Assembly (NCBI GenBank): GCA_018653365.1
Contig: JABIAG010000001.1
Location: 390,951 to 454,950 of the forward strand
Source of the DNA: Candidatus Woesearchaeota archaeon
Lineage (GTDB): Archaea; Nanobdellota; Nanobdellia; Woesearchaeales; JABIAG01
Length of the DNA stretch: 64,000 nucleotides
Direction of reading: 5' to 3'
A program made the position numbers and the translations under genes. Numbering within the stretch: position 1 is the first letter of the stretch; the number at the start of each line of letters is the position of its first letter. The notes beneath the pieces are model-generated. The model made no database searches and was not told the origin of the DNA. It saw only the letters and a program-made list of their open reading frames with translations. Positions 22,642 to 34,300 of this stretch are shown here, one piece after another.

Positions 22642-25600
22642 TTCTTTTAAAAAGAAAAACAAATCATCACTAACATATTTAGGCATTGTTTCTTTAATAA
22701 ATTGTTTTACAAACTTCTTAGTTTCTTTACTAACTTGTTTTTTGCTAATGGCATCAATAAGTTCATACTTTAATTCATCCTCCCATTTCTGTCTTCGAGC
22801 GGTTAGTTGAATGTTCGTAATCAATGCTTCCTTTTTTAGTGATTTCTGAGTGTCAGGACTGTCAGCAATACTCTTAAAGTATTTATCAAAATCAAACTTT
22901 TCACGTTTGTTAATGTAAGAAATCAAAAAATCAACAAGTTCTTTAGGCCAATCGCGCATAATCTCTTTTTTATACTGCTGAAAACCATCAATAAAATAAG
23001 AACTAACTTTTTTAATTGGAAGTTTTTCAGTTAATATTTTAATTAATTCTTTTCTGGAACTAATTGGAATTCGTCTTAAAGTTCTTGTTTTATCAATTAG
23101 CCTTTGTTGAACTGGATCTAACTTTTTTTGATAACTTCTAAATGATTCAATTGCCTGGTCAGTTAGGTTGCTTTTATCTCTTATTACTTGTTCAGAATCA
23201 TTAAATAAACGTTTAGCAACATTAGGTTTGTTTCTTGATAAAGATATTTTTGCAAGAACCATAGAATGCATTCTTTTTAAAAACTCAATTTTATCTTCCA
23301 TTTTTAAAATATCTAAATGACCTTGAAGAACTAAATTAAAAGCAAATGGTGAAGGAATTTTAGTATGAATTTCTTCGATTTTTAGTTGTTTGTCCTCAAT
23401 CCTTTTTAAGACTGCTTTCGTATTTTCAATATCCATTAAGTCTTCTAAAACCTCCCTTCTGGCCTCTTTAAGAATGGAAAAATCTGGATTAAGTTCTCTT
23501 AAAGCTTTCATTAAAATAGTAGAAGCCATTTGCTGTTTACCAACTTGTTTAGATCTGCCCATATAATTTCTTAAAATCATCAAAGAACGCATAGCACAAT
23601 GCCTAAACCTTCTTCTATAAACTTCAGATTTTTCAATCGCATGCTTCATAACCTTTTCAATATTTTCAGTATTTAATTGTTCTAAAACAGCAGTAACATT
23701 AATTGGTTTGTTAAAAGAAATATAAAATCCATTATCACTAATCCCCACTTCTACATCACGCTTTTGTGTTAACGAAATAGAAAAAGCAATAGCTCTTGAA
23801 AGACAATCATTAACTCTTCTTCCAAAAAGAGTGTGGAAGATTATCTTTTTTTCATCGTCTTTATCATAATGTTCAATCAAAATTTTCTTATTGGAAGGGA
23901 GGGTGTTACAAAAATCAAACTGTTCTTTCATGTACTTGTAAATTGCTTCTGCAGCTTTACTATCCACATACAAATAATCATGAATAAAGTCTAAAATATC
24001 TTTCTTTGAACAACTTTCTAATTTTTCCTGCATTAACCCTCTAAATCTGTTAATATCTGTTGCTAAATCAAAAGACAAAGGAAGTTGTTCAGAAAACCAG
24101 GAAGGAACAGTTGGGGGACGAGAAATAGAACCCTTAACTTGAATGGTTGTACCCCTTGCAAACTTAAATTGATAAATATCTCCACCTAAAACAAAAATGT
24201 CTCCAGGTTTTAATCTTTCTAAAAAACCTTCATCAATTGTACCAATAAACGAATCTCCAATCTTAACCTTGATTGCAGTTTCATCAGGAATAGTTCCAAT
24301 GTTAGTCATGTAAATAACTCTAGTCATTCTTCCTTTCTTTCCTAACTTCTTATTATTTCTCCAAATTTTAGCGTAGATGTATCTGCTTTCTAAACTAACA
24401 TATTCTCCTGCTAAATATGACAAAATTTCATCAAAATCTTTTCTACTCAAATCTTTATAACAATAACTTTTTTTAATTACGTTGAACAATTCATTTTCAT
24501 CCCAGTCCTGTTCAACAGCCATTCCAACAATATGCTGAGCAAGAACGTCTAATGCATTAGTTGGAATATGAATTCGATCAATCTTTTTTTCTAATGCAGA
24601 TTTAAGCATCACACTACACTCAATTAAATCATCACGATCTAAAACAATTAAACGTGCTTTGGTTTTTTTGTTTAATGAATGACCTGATCTGCCAGCTCTT
24701 TGGAGCACACGAGAAACAGATTTTGGACTGCCTAAGCAAATAACCAAATCTACATACCCAATATCGATACCTAACTCCAATGAAGTACTACAATTTTTTG
24801 TGATAAAACCGTTAGCTATATAATTGTGAGTGTTATTAACTTCAATATTATAAACGTATTTACTTGGTTTAATAATATTAATCTTCTTTATTTTGTCCCA
24901 AAATATATCTGAGTCTTTTAAAGAATTTAGTAAACTTTCTTTTGTTTTATATTTTGTTAGAAGCTTATTTAGTTGTTTTCGACTTATGTTTCTTGTTCCT
25001 AATTCGTATTTTGCTGGATTTAATCCCTCTTTTTGTAATTTATATGTGCTAAGCGTTGTTTTTAATCTTAGACTTTTTAGTTCTTTTTTAATGTTTGGGA
25101 TTACATCAATATTTGTGTATCCGTTTAGTTCAAGGACTTCTTTTAAATGTTTTAATTTGTTTCGAGCAGGATGAATGTGTTTAGCAAATGTTCTTAAACT
25201 TTCGCCTCCAATAACTACTACTGTGTAAAACCATCCTTTTTTGTGTATTGTTCGGCCATTAACTTGTGTGAATTCATCACAATACCTGGATCTGATTGAT
25301 GAAATTATGTTTTCTCTGAGTAATAGTTTTGAAATATCTTCAGCTAAAACCTTGCTGGTTGTACAAAACCCGGTAGAATAAACTCTGTTGTTTTTAACTT
25401 CTAAATAACCATCCCCATCTAAATACCCACTTAAAAATTCAAAAACACATTCCTTTTTTAATCTAAATATAAACGAGGGTAGTTTAGATATTCGCGATTT
25501 TCGACCTTTGATAAATCCCAAGTTTTCTAAGAAATTAACCAAAAAAGAAGAGGTTAAACCAAGAGTTGTGGTTCCGTTTTGATTTATTTTCTTCCAGGGC

Positions 25601-27366
25601 GATCTTTCAAATATTTTTTTAATTAGTTTAAAATAGTACTCAAGAACTTCTTTATTCTTGTTTGAGGCATATAAATCCCTATGGTTTATGTATCCCTCTG
25701 CAAGTGAAAAACCCAATAACCGCATAAATTCTTCATTAATTCTTATTTTAGGAAATGAACTTTTATCAGACGAAATTCGCGTTATTTGTTTAAATATGTC
25801 TGTTTGTTTTATTTTAATTTGTTCTGTTAACCTGTTAAGTATTTTAAGTTTAAACTTGTATTCGCCGTTCAGTGCAGATCTTAATTGAGAATAAGAAAGA
25901 TCTTCTTTGAACTGTTTTTCCCATAAATCTTTTATTGATCCAAACTTTTTTATAATACTATTTTTAAGTTGTATTCGAAACAAACTATTTATTTCAGCAA
26001 AGCCTGTTTCAGGATAGTTCTTATATGTGTATTTAATTAATTCTTCATTTTTAAGTTCTTTAAATTTATTTTTTCTGATAAGTGCAATGAAGTCACCTTT
26101 TTTAAATTTGATTGCTTCTTTCCAACATAATTCTGAATTTTGAATTGTGAGAAACTTGTGGTTTTTTGTGCAAGCAATTTTTCTTCCTAAATTGCTTTCA
26201 ATTTTTAAAAGTTGTTGTTGGTTTCTAGTTTTGAATTTGTTTAATATTGTCTCATTACTTAACTTTAAATTATTTAAACTTTGTACTTTTTGTTTTTTTA
26301 GATTTTTAATCTCAATCCATTCACCGTTAGAATTTAATATTTTTGTGTTACCTTCAAGACAAACCACAGCCTTAAGCTTACCGGCTTTCAAATTATTTTC
26401 TAATTTAAACCTGTGTTCTTTAGATAAACTGCCATGATGGGCACCGATAAGACTGGTTGCATCATCACCTTCTAAAGTATAATTTTTAGGAAACTTATCC
26501 TTTAAATGATGAACTACCCTTTCCGTAGCAGCCCGAGTGTTAGTAAAAATTAAGGTTGTTCTATGTTTTTGAATTAGATCATCTATTAATTCATACATTT
26601 TTTGATGTAAATTTTCCTGAGAAATATTTATTAAATCCTTAACAGGACTAATAACCTGAAAATCATACTCTTTAATGAATTGGACATCAACAATCTTACA
26701 CTCGCGAGTTCCAACTAAAAATTCAGCAATACTTTCTAAAGGCGCAACAGTTGCGGAGAGCCCAACTCTGGTTAAACCTGGAGCAAGATATTGTAATCTT
26801 TCTAATGACAAAGAAAGATGCACTCCTCTCTTGTTTTCAGCTAAACTATGAATTTCATCAACAATACACCACTGTACACTACGAAAGTTTTCTCTAAACT
26901 TTGGAGAAGAAAGCATGATGGCTAAAGATTCAGGGGTGGTGATCAATATGTGGGGAGGACTTTTAGCAAGTTTAGCCCGTTCATACTGAGTGGTATCTCC
27001 TGTTCTTAACCCAACTCTCACCCCTTTATTCTTCATTTCTTCTAAAGGTTCAAGAAGATTTTTTTGAATATCATTAGAAAGAGCTTTAAGCGGTGAAAGA
27101 TAAACACAATAAATTTTATCTTCTAATAACTTTTTTTCTTCAAGATCTATAAGTTCATTTAAAATAGCACCAAAAGCAGAAAGTGTTTTTCCTGAACCTG
27201 TTGGAGCTGAAACTAAAACGTTTTCACGACTATGAATAGTGTAAATAGAATACTCTTGCGGAAGAGTAAAATCTTTAAATTTAGTAAAAAACCATTTTTT
27301 AAAAGTAGGATTTAAAATATTAATGATCCTTTTTTTTGGAACTGGTTTGGTTAGGAAGGTTGCCAT
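22636..27366 (-). CDS. lhr: Lhr-type superfamily 2 helicase with intein
   Basis: A 1576-residue precursor; removing the intein (336-858) leaves a 1053-residue helicase. Helicase motifs: Q-motif region LPQEYSIYTIHS, SAPTGSGKT (Walker A, 53-61), SPLKALSND, TTPESLA, VDEIHSL (Walker B, 169-175), GLSATVAP and IFTNTRAATERVVHHL. Motif V CSTSLELGIDIG is split from KAVV by the intein, and motif VI is QRAGRSGH. A winged-helix and C-terminal Lhr-core region follow. Lhr proteins are 3'-5' DNA/RNA-unwinding enzymes linked to repair and recombination. The start overlaps the 3' end of the upstream nucleotidyltransferase gene by 16 bases (same strand), suggesting an operon. Confidence 0.93.
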   Translation of the reverse strand: MATFLTKPVPKKRIINILNPTFKKWFFTKFKDFTLPQEYSIYTIHSRENVLVSAPTGSGKTLSAFGAILNELIDLEEKKLLEDKIYCVYLSPLKALSNDIQKNLLEPLEEMKNKGVRVGLRTGDTTQYERAKLAKSPPHILITTPESLAIMLSSPKFRENFRSVQWCIVDEIHSLAENKRGVHLSLSLERLQYLAPGLTRVGLSATVAPLESIAEFLVGTRECKIVDVQFIKEYDFQVISPVKDLINISQENLHQKMYELIDDLIQKHRTTLIFTNTRAATERVVHHLKDKFPKNYTLEGDDATSLIGAHHGSLSKEHRFKLENNLKAGKLKAVVCLEGNTKILNSNGEWIEIKNLKKQKVQSLNNLKLSNETILNKFKTRNQQQLLKIESNLGRKIACTKNHKFLTIQNSELCWKEAIKFKKGDFIALIRKNKFKELKNEELIKYTYKNYPETGFAEINSLFRIQLKNSIIKKFGSIKDLWEKQFKEDLSYSQLRSALNGEYKFKLKILNRLTEQIKIKQTDIFKQITRISSDKSSFPKIRINEEFMRLLGFSLAEGYINHRDLYASNKNKEVLEYYFKLIKKIFERSPWKKINQNGTTTLGLTSSFLVNFLENLGFIKGRKSRISKLPSFIFRLKKECVFEFLSGYLDGDGYLEVKNNRVYSTGFCTTSKVLAEDISKLLLRENIISSIRSRYCDEFTQVNGRTIHKKGWFYTVVVIGGESLRTFAKHIHPARNKLKHLKEVLELNGYTNIDVIPNIKKELKSLRLKTTLSTYKLQKEGLNPAKYELGTRNISRKQLNKLLTKYKTKESLLNSLKDSDIFWDKIKKINIIKPSKYVYNIEVNNTHNYIANGFITKNCSTSLELGIDIGYVDLVICLGSPKSVSRVLQRAGRSGHSLNKKTKARLIVLDRDDLIECSVMLKSALEKKIDRIHIPTNALDVLAQHIVGMAVEQDWDENELFNVIKKSYCYKDLSRKDFDEILSYLAGEYVSLESRYIYAKIWRNNKKLGKKGRMTRVIYMTNIGTIPDETAIKVKIGDSFIGTIDEGFLERLKPGDIFVLGGDIYQFKFARGTTIQVKGSISRPPTVPSWFSEQLPLSFDLATDINRFRGLMQEKLESCSKKDILDFIHDYLYVDSKAAEAIYKYMKEQFDFCNTLPSNKKILIEHYDKDDEKKIIFHTLFGRRVNDCLSRAIAFSISLTQKRDVEVGISDNGFYISFNKPINVTAVLEQLNTENIEKVMKHAIEKSEVYRRRFRHCAMRSLMILRNYMGRSKQVGKQQMASTILMKALRELNPDFSILKEARREVLEDLMDIENTKAVLKRIEDKQLKIEEIHTKIPSPFAFNLVLQGHLDILKMEDKIEFLKRMHSMVLAKISLSRNKPNVAKRLFNDSEQVIRDKSNLTDQAIESFRSYQKKLDPVQQRLIDKTRTLRRIPISSRKELIKILTEKLPIKKVSSYFIDGFQQYKKEIMRDWPKELVDFLISYINKREKFDFDKYFKSIADSPDTQKSLKKEALITNIQLTARRQKWEDELKYELIDAISKKQVSKETKKFVKQFIKETMPKYVSDDLFFFLKEL
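24793..26361 (-). mobile_element. LAGLIDADG intein inside lhr
   Basis: 523 residues in frame inside the helicase. It starts with Cys (CLEGNTKI, block A). Block B is CTKNHKFLT, with the Thr and His needed for N-S shift. The endonuclease shows two LAGLIDADG motifs, LLGFSLAEGYI (about 550-560) and FLSGYLDGDGYLE (644-656), both with the acidic residue. The end is YNIEVNNTHNYIANGF then ITKN, with His-Asn at the splice point and Cys as first downstream residue. All splicing residues are present, so it should splice. The insertion site is in helicase motif V (KAVV / CSTSLELG). Confidence 0.95.
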
Positions 27367-28157
27367 TTTAGCTTGTTACGAACCACCTCTTCATCTTCAG
27401 GAAAAGTCAAACTAATCTGAGTATCATCGGTGGGAATAACTTTTACTTTAATTAGGTTTTTTTTCATAAAATCGCCAACTTCATTAGGAAGCATGAACTC
27501 TTTTGAGGGATGTTTATCCTCAATAAACTGTTTGAAAACCTCTTCAAGATAATCTAGAAAAGCAGGTTGTAAACCAAACAGGTTCAAAGACAAAAATGAA
27601 TCCTCTTTGAACTTAGAAGGAATGTCATAAATTGTAACACCCAGTTTTTCTTCAATACTTTTCAAAAAAAGATTATCATCTGTTTTAATATATCCTTTGT
27701 TGCTCTTTTCTTTGGACAAAACATTCTTTGCCTTATAACCCGCAAGACAATAATGCCCCTTGTTCTCTTTAAGATAATCAATTATACTTTTTAAAGTATT
27801 TTTGCCATAAATGTCATCACTATTTAAAACAATAAATGCGCTTTTTACAGATTCTTTAGCAGAAAGAAGAGCGTGAGCAGTACCAAATGGCTTTTCTCTG
27901 TACTCGGGAGTTTGTTGAATACAATAACTGATTGGAATGTTCTTGAATTCAGTTCCAAACTCATCTTTTAGAGGGTTAAGCGATTTTTCACTAGCAACAA
28001 AAACAAAATTGTCAAACCCTGCAAAAACTGTTTGGTTAAGAGATAATTCTAATAAAGTTTCATTGTTTGGACCAATACGTGCCAAAAATTTCATTTTTCC
28101 CCCAAATCTGGAGGATGTACCTGCAGTAAGAAAAACTGCCGTAAGTTTGGTTGTCAT
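27351..28157 (-). CDS. Nucleotidyltransferase (sugar-nucleotide type)
   Basis: A 268-residue protein with the GT-A nucleotidyltransferase fold. AVFLTAGTSSRFGGKMKFL (about 7-25) is the NTP-binding loop with signature Arg and Lys. GTAHALLSA and LNSDDIYG contain the metal-binding Asp. GYKAKNVLSKEKSNKGYI gives the substrate-side loop. It would activate a sugar phosphate or similar compound to an NDP derivative; the exact substrate is not clear. An upstream 30-codon extension is rejected: the ATG at 28157 lies about 25 bases after a minus-strand TATA box (gtatttaaat, near 28182-28191). Co-oriented with lhr. Confidence 0.8.
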   Translation of the reverse strand: MTTKLTAVFLTAGTSSRFGGKMKFLARIGPNNETLLELSLNQTVFAGFDNFVFVASEKSLNPLKDEFGTEFKNIPISYCIQQTPEYREKPFGTAHALLSAKESVKSAFIVLNSDDIYGKNTLKSIIDYLKENKGHYCLAGYKAKNVLSKEKSNKGYIKTDDNLFLKSIEEKLGVTIYDIPSKFKEDSFLSLNLFGLQPAFLDYLEEVFKQFIEDKHPSKEFMLPNEVGDFMKKNLIKVKVIPTDDTQISLTFPEDEEVVRNKLKWQPS

Positions 28158-28203
28158 AACCGTTTGGATGGGGAGTTGATTTAAATACTTTCTGGCAGGA
28201 CCT

Positions 28204-28351
28204 GTCCAGTGTCCAGTGAAGGCTTTCACTAGTAAGTGATCACACAAAGTTTATATACTATTTTTACAAAAATAGAAGTATTACGGGTGAATAGTTTGGG
28301 GGAAATAGTTTACAATTTAGTGAATAGTACTTCCCTTTTTGGGGAGTACGT
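28204..28351 (+). promoter_or_regulatory. Promoter and structured leader of the giant surface-protein gene
   Basis: Elements in order: tandem GTCCAGT (28204-28217); inverted repeat TCACT-AGTA-AGTGA (28226-28239) just before TATA box tttatatac (28250-28258); predicted start near 28282; three copies of a (GT)GA(A)ATAGT motif (28287-28295, 28302-28309, 28320-28328). Then a 9-bp hairpin pairs GTACTTCCC (28327-28335) with GGGGAGTAC (28341-28349) across a TTTTT loop. The ribosome-binding site GGGGAG is inside the 3' arm, and the ATG follows at 28352. The hairpin should hide the site unless it is opened. Confidence 0.55.
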
Positions 28352-31300
28352 ATGAAAGACAATAACCTATGGTTTCATGTCTCTGTATTGCTAGTACTTA
28401 TTATATTTCTAGTTTCATTTGGAACACACCTAAACTTCGTCGGTAAGACTACTCATATACTTGGAATGTTTGTGGATGGAGAGTTCCAAGATAATGTAGA
28501 TAAATGGTACGAATCTAATAAAGTATACTTGTGGAGTCCATCCTATAATGTGAACCTTCACGGAGTTGCGTTGTCTGGAAACGTATCTGGAACAGGAGAG
28601 GTCAAAACATATTTAGTTCATGAACAAGAACAATATCTGATAAATTCTTTCACCGTAGATAATGAGGTAGTACGTTTTGATGAATCCTGCACAGAAACCT
28701 GTGATTTAGGGGGGTTAGAATCTAAAAAATATTTGCTAAGATTTGAAATAGCTGGAGATGTACGTTACCAAATAAATTCTATTAAGTATTCAAGTAGCTC
28801 AATTATTGGACAAGAAGAAATCGTAGACCGTTTCTCCCCAACAACACCCGTTGAAGAATTAGTTGATGATTTAGTTCTTGAACTTGAGGGAACTGAAAAA
28901 GCAATCCCTGAAGACATAACTGTTAGTTTTAAGAATGAATTGGGATATGAATTGTCTGCCCAAAAAACAAAAAGACAAGACGGCAAGTTTGACTTGGTAT
29001 TTGGCGAAGAAGCTCCTGCATTCGGAGCAGCATCTGAAAGTCCAAAATCAAAAGTAACTGTAAAAGGATTGACCAAATCAGTAAATGCAAAGCTGGGCAC
29101 TCTTGAAGGAAAAAATACAGAAGTTTTTGCAATGGATCACGTAACCGTGGACGAAGCAATAGTTACACTAACAAAGACTGGCGAAGTAAACGCGATACAG
29201 AAATGTGACGAGTTTGACGTAACTGGATTTAGTTGTAATTCTGGCTGGTATGAAACTAATCTTGACTTCACAGATAATGGGGCCACCATAACATTCACAG
29301 TTAATTCTTTTAGTGGATATGCGGGAATAAATTCATCATCACAAACTAATTCTGAATGGATAATGCAAGGAAGATTCTTAAATCATACTGGTTATTATCC
29401 TGAATCACTGAATATATCTTCATTAAGTAATATGTGGACATATTCTACGGGAAGTTCTTTATCTGAAGGGCCTGCAATAAAAGATGGCGTTGCATACTTA
29501 CCTGCAAATGATCAAAAATTACACGCAATAAACTTAACAGACGGTGAAAAAATTTGGGAGGTACCTCTGGTAACCTCTTCACAAGCAAGACCTGCATTGG
29601 TAAATGGAGTACTTTATTTTGGAAGTGCAACGGGAATATTCTATGCAATAAACATAACCGATCAATCAGAGGTATGGAATTTTTCATCACCAAACCAGAT
29701 AAGAACTAGTGCTGCAGTTGTTGACGGAAAAGTGTTCTTTGGATCAACAATGGAAGAGTACTTTGCACTAAATCAAACAAACGGAGAACAAATCTGGAAC
29801 AATTCACACAGTGTTGGTGTTGGAGGCGCTTCATCCTCCCCAGGATATAGCGACGGAATGATCTTTTATGGAAGTAGGGGAAGAAAGTTTTATGCAGTAA
29901 ATGCAACAAATGGGGAACAAATCTGGAATCAAAGTGGTTACGGATATGATTTAGCCAGTACCCCCCTAATTGTTAGAGACGAAGTTTTTTTTGGTGCTTA
30001 CTTACAGGTATACTCATATAATAAAACCAATGGGGATTTAATCTGGAATTTTTCTAAAAGTAGTAATTATTTTCTTGCAGGCCTGGCAACAGATCAAGAA
30101 AAAATTTATGCAGGTTCTTATGATGATAAATTATATGCATTAAATATAACAAACGGTGAACAAGTATGGAACTTCTCAGCCGGAAATAACATTTACGCAA
30201 CAGCAACAACAACACCAACAGAGGTAATTTTAGCAGCAAACAATTCAGTGTTTATTATTAATTCAACAACAGGAGAACAAATCTGGAATTACACAATACA
30301 CGATACAACTCAAGCACAACCCGCGATTGTGGATGGAAACTTGTTTGTGGCATCAGAAAATGGCGATTTATATGCGTTTGGAACTGTTATTGATTACACT
30401 CCTGATACAACTTCATACAATCAATCTTCAGAAAACCAATCAGAATGGTGGATGTTTGGAAAATATTTGAATCACACAAGTTGGGATGGAGTAAGTTATC
30501 CAACTGTGAGTGGATTGAACCGAGCTAATTTTACAGCGACAAATAATTTTTATAGCGGAATAGCCGTTGCTGAAGGCGCAGTATATGCTGGAAGCTGGGA
30601 TAAAAACGTATATCGGTTTAATGCAACTAATATTTCCCTGACTGAAACGAGTTTTTTAACTGGAGGAGTCATTTATACTTCTTCGCCAGTTATTGTTGAG
30701 GGTTTTGTTTATGTTGGAAGTGATGATGGTCGTATTTATCAATTAAATTCTAGTACTATGGTACAACATGCTAATTTTACTACCGGGAACCAAGTGCGTT
30801 CCAGTCCTGCTGTTGCTAATGGATATGTTTATGTTGGAAGTAATGATCATAATGTTTATCAATTGAATGCAAGTAATGTTTCTATACAATATGCGAATTT
30901 TACTACTGGGGGAACTGTTTATTCTAGTCCTGCTGTTGCTAATGGCTACGTTTATATTGGAAGTGCGGATAATAATGTTTATCAATTAAATGCGAATAAT
31001 GTTAGTATTCAGTATGCTAATTTTACTACGCCGGACCAACAATATTCGGGACCTGCTGTTGTTGATGGATTTGTTTACGTGGGAGGTTCAGATTTTAGCG
31101 AAACAACAGGTCATATTTTTAAATTGAATGCGAGTAATATTTCCATACAATCTTCTAACTTTACCGTCTTAAATGGGATTTTTACTTATTCATCCCCCAC
31201 AATTGTTGAGGACTCAATTTACATTGGAAATACTGATGGAACCATTTATCAAATAAATAAAACAACTATGAATCAAACAGCTAATTTTACTTCTGGAGAC

Positions 31301-34300
31301 AGCATTCAATCAGCACCTGCTGTTGCGGACGGATTTGTTTATGTTGGAAGCAATGATTATAACGTTTATCAGTTGAATTCCAGTACTTTAGTACAGTATG
31401 CCAATTTTACAACGGGGGGGATTGTTTTTTCTTCTCCTGCGGTTGCTAATGGTTATGTATATGTGGGGAGTGCGGATGATAGTTTGTATCAACTTTTAGC
31501 AAGTAATATTAGTTTAGGGAATGCAGTTGCAATTGATTCTTTAGTAAACATAACCCTTACATATCCAACAACCAATATTAACGTAACACAAAATGAATGG
31601 TTTAATGTTACTTTGAATGCAAGTTGCATACAAGGGAATTGCGGAGAATCCAATGTTAGTTTACGTAATGGAATAACGTATTTAACTTATTTGGGGGAGA
31701 CGTCGAGCGATTATGGAACTTCTATTGTTGAGACTAGTGATGGTGGTTTTGTCGTAACGGGTGACACTCTTTCTTATGGGGGGGTGGGTGGTGATCTGTT
31801 ATTATCCAAGTTTGATAGTTCTGGCAATGAATTGTGGACTAAAAGTTTGGGAGGAGATTCTAGTGAGAGGGGCTATAGTGTTGTTGAGACTAGTGATGGT
31901 GGTTTTATTGTTACAGGCCATACTTACAGTTATGGTGGTAGCGATTATGATGTTTTGTTAGTTAAGTTTAATAGTTCTGGGGCTGAACAGTGGACAAAGA
32001 GTTTAGGAGGAAGTAGTTCTGAGAAAGGCTTTGATGTTGTTGAGACTAGCGAGGGTGATTTTGTTGTTACAGGGTCCACTCAGAGTTATGGTGATGGTGG
32101 AGATAGTATTTTGTTAGTTAAGTTTAATAGTTCGGGGGTTGAACAGTGGACAAAGAGTTTAGGGGGAAATAATAACGATGTGGGTAGAAGTATTGTTGAG
32201 ACTAGTGATGGTGGTTTTGTCGTAACAGGTTATACTCAGAGTTATGGTGATGGTGGAGTAGATGTCTTGTTAGCTAAGTTTAACAGTTCGGGTAATGAAT
32301 TATGGACTAAAAGTGTGGGCGGGGCATCTGTTGAATGGGGATATGATGTTATTGAAATTAGTGGTGGTTTTGTTGTAACAGGTTATACTCATAGTTATGG
32401 AAGTAGTGATGCAGACGTTTTATTAATTAAGTTTGATAGTTCAGGTAATGAATTATGGACTAAGTATTTGTCGGGGAATAGCGATGATGAAGGCCACGCC
32501 GTTGTTGAGGCTAGTGATGGCGGTTTTGTTGTAACTGGACGTACTAAGAGTTATGGTGGTATAGATATTGATGTTTTGTTAGTTAAGTTTGATAGTTCGG
32601 GTAATGAATTATGGACTAAGAGTCTGGGTGGAGGACTGACCGATATTGGGGAGTCTATTATTGAGACTGATGATAAAGGGTTTGTCGTTTCTGGCTCTAC
32701 AAGTAGTTATGGGGGAAGCAGTGCAGATATATTGTTAGTTAAGTTTGATCATTTAGGAAATGTTGAGGGACTAGAAAATATAGTTAGTGAGAGTGCGTAT
32801 TCTTCTTCTTATTCTGTAAGTGCAGTGACAAACATCACGGCAGAATCAGACGAGACTGTGGCTGAATCTGATGAAGATGTGACTGAATTGGATGAAACTG
32901 CAGTTTGGGAAAGAGTTCAGGTGGGTTATCCCTTAGTTCATGTTGGATCTAATGTTACTCTGTATACAAACAAATCAAATAATCCTAGCACTATATCTTT
33001 AAACAGTGGTGAATCAGAATTGGTTGTTTTTTATGTGAATGCGACTGGGAACAATATGTCTACTTATGAAATATTTGGTATTGTTAATTTAACTGACAGT
33101 TTAAATATTAATTCCCAAACATCTAAAATAAATGTTACAATCTTAACGGTAGTTGATACGATATTACCGAATGTTACTTTATCTTTGCCTGTTAATGAAA
33201 CTAATACAACCGATACCACAATATACTTTGCTGGTAATGCAAGTGATGAAACTGCATTAGATAATGTTAGTTTAATGTTAAATGGAGAATATAATTTTAC
33301 TAATTCTACTGGATTAATAAATGGAAGTTATAATATATCTTTTACTTTTGCACAAACTAATGCTACTTACTTATGGGGCTTAGAAGCGTGTGATACTAGT
33401 GGAAATTGTAATACAACAGAAAATAGAACTTTGTGGACTTATTATGATCCTCAACCAATTGCAATGCAATCATCAGAAAATGAAACTGAATGGTGGATGT
33501 TTGGAAAATATTTAAATCATACTTCTTGGGATGGAGTAAGCTATCCAACAATAAATGGATTGAATCGGGCTAATTTCACCTCATCGAGTAATTTTCATGC
33601 GGGTGCAGCTGTTGTTAACGGTTTTGTTTATGTTGGAAGTTATGATAATAATGTTTATCAGTTGAATGCTTCGAATATTAGTATTCAATATGCTAATTTT
33701 ACAACAGGTCATTTTGTGCTTTCGAGCCCAGTAGCGGGTGGTGGTTTTGTTTATGTTAGTGGTTTCGATAATTATACTTATCAGTTGAATGCTTCAAATA
33801 TTAGTCAACAAGTTGCTAATTTCACAACAAACTATCGTGCTTTCGTTCCGGTAGTTGCTAACGGATATGTTTATTTAGGTAGTAACGATCATAATGTTTA
33901 TCAGTTGAATGCTTCGAATATTAGTCAACAAGTTGCTAATTTCACAACAGGCCATGAAGTTTGGTGGAGCCCTGCTGTTGCTAATGGTTATGTTTATGTT
34001 GGAAGTTATGATAATACGGTTTATCAATTGAATGCTAGTAATATCGGCCAACAAGTTGCTAACTTTACGGGGGGGGGTGCTTATTCTTCAGCTCCGGTTG
34101 TTGTTGATGGTTTTGTTTATGTTGGCGGGGCTAAATTTTATCAGTTAAACGCTTCGAATATTAGTATTCAATATGCTAATTTTAGTACTGGAGGCAGTCT
34201 TACTTCTAGCCCAGCTGTTGTTGATGGTTTTGTTTATGTTGGATGCGAAAACAATGACATTTACCAATTGAATGCTTCAAATATTAGTATTCAATATGCC

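Noticed and set aside
24893-26437. Plus-strand open frames opposite the lhr intein (up to 96 codons)
   Set aside because: They are complements of the intein coding sequence, have no promoter or ribosome-binding site, and no recognisable protein features.
22636-27366. Frameshift or gene fusion as explanation for the oversized helicase
   Set aside because: The extra 523 residues have intact intein ends and the helicase motifs resume exactly after the terminal Asn.
28258-28351. Known riboswitch class in the leader of the giant gene
   Set aside because: No consensus of a riboswitch I know is visible; only a simple hairpin over the ribosome-binding site.
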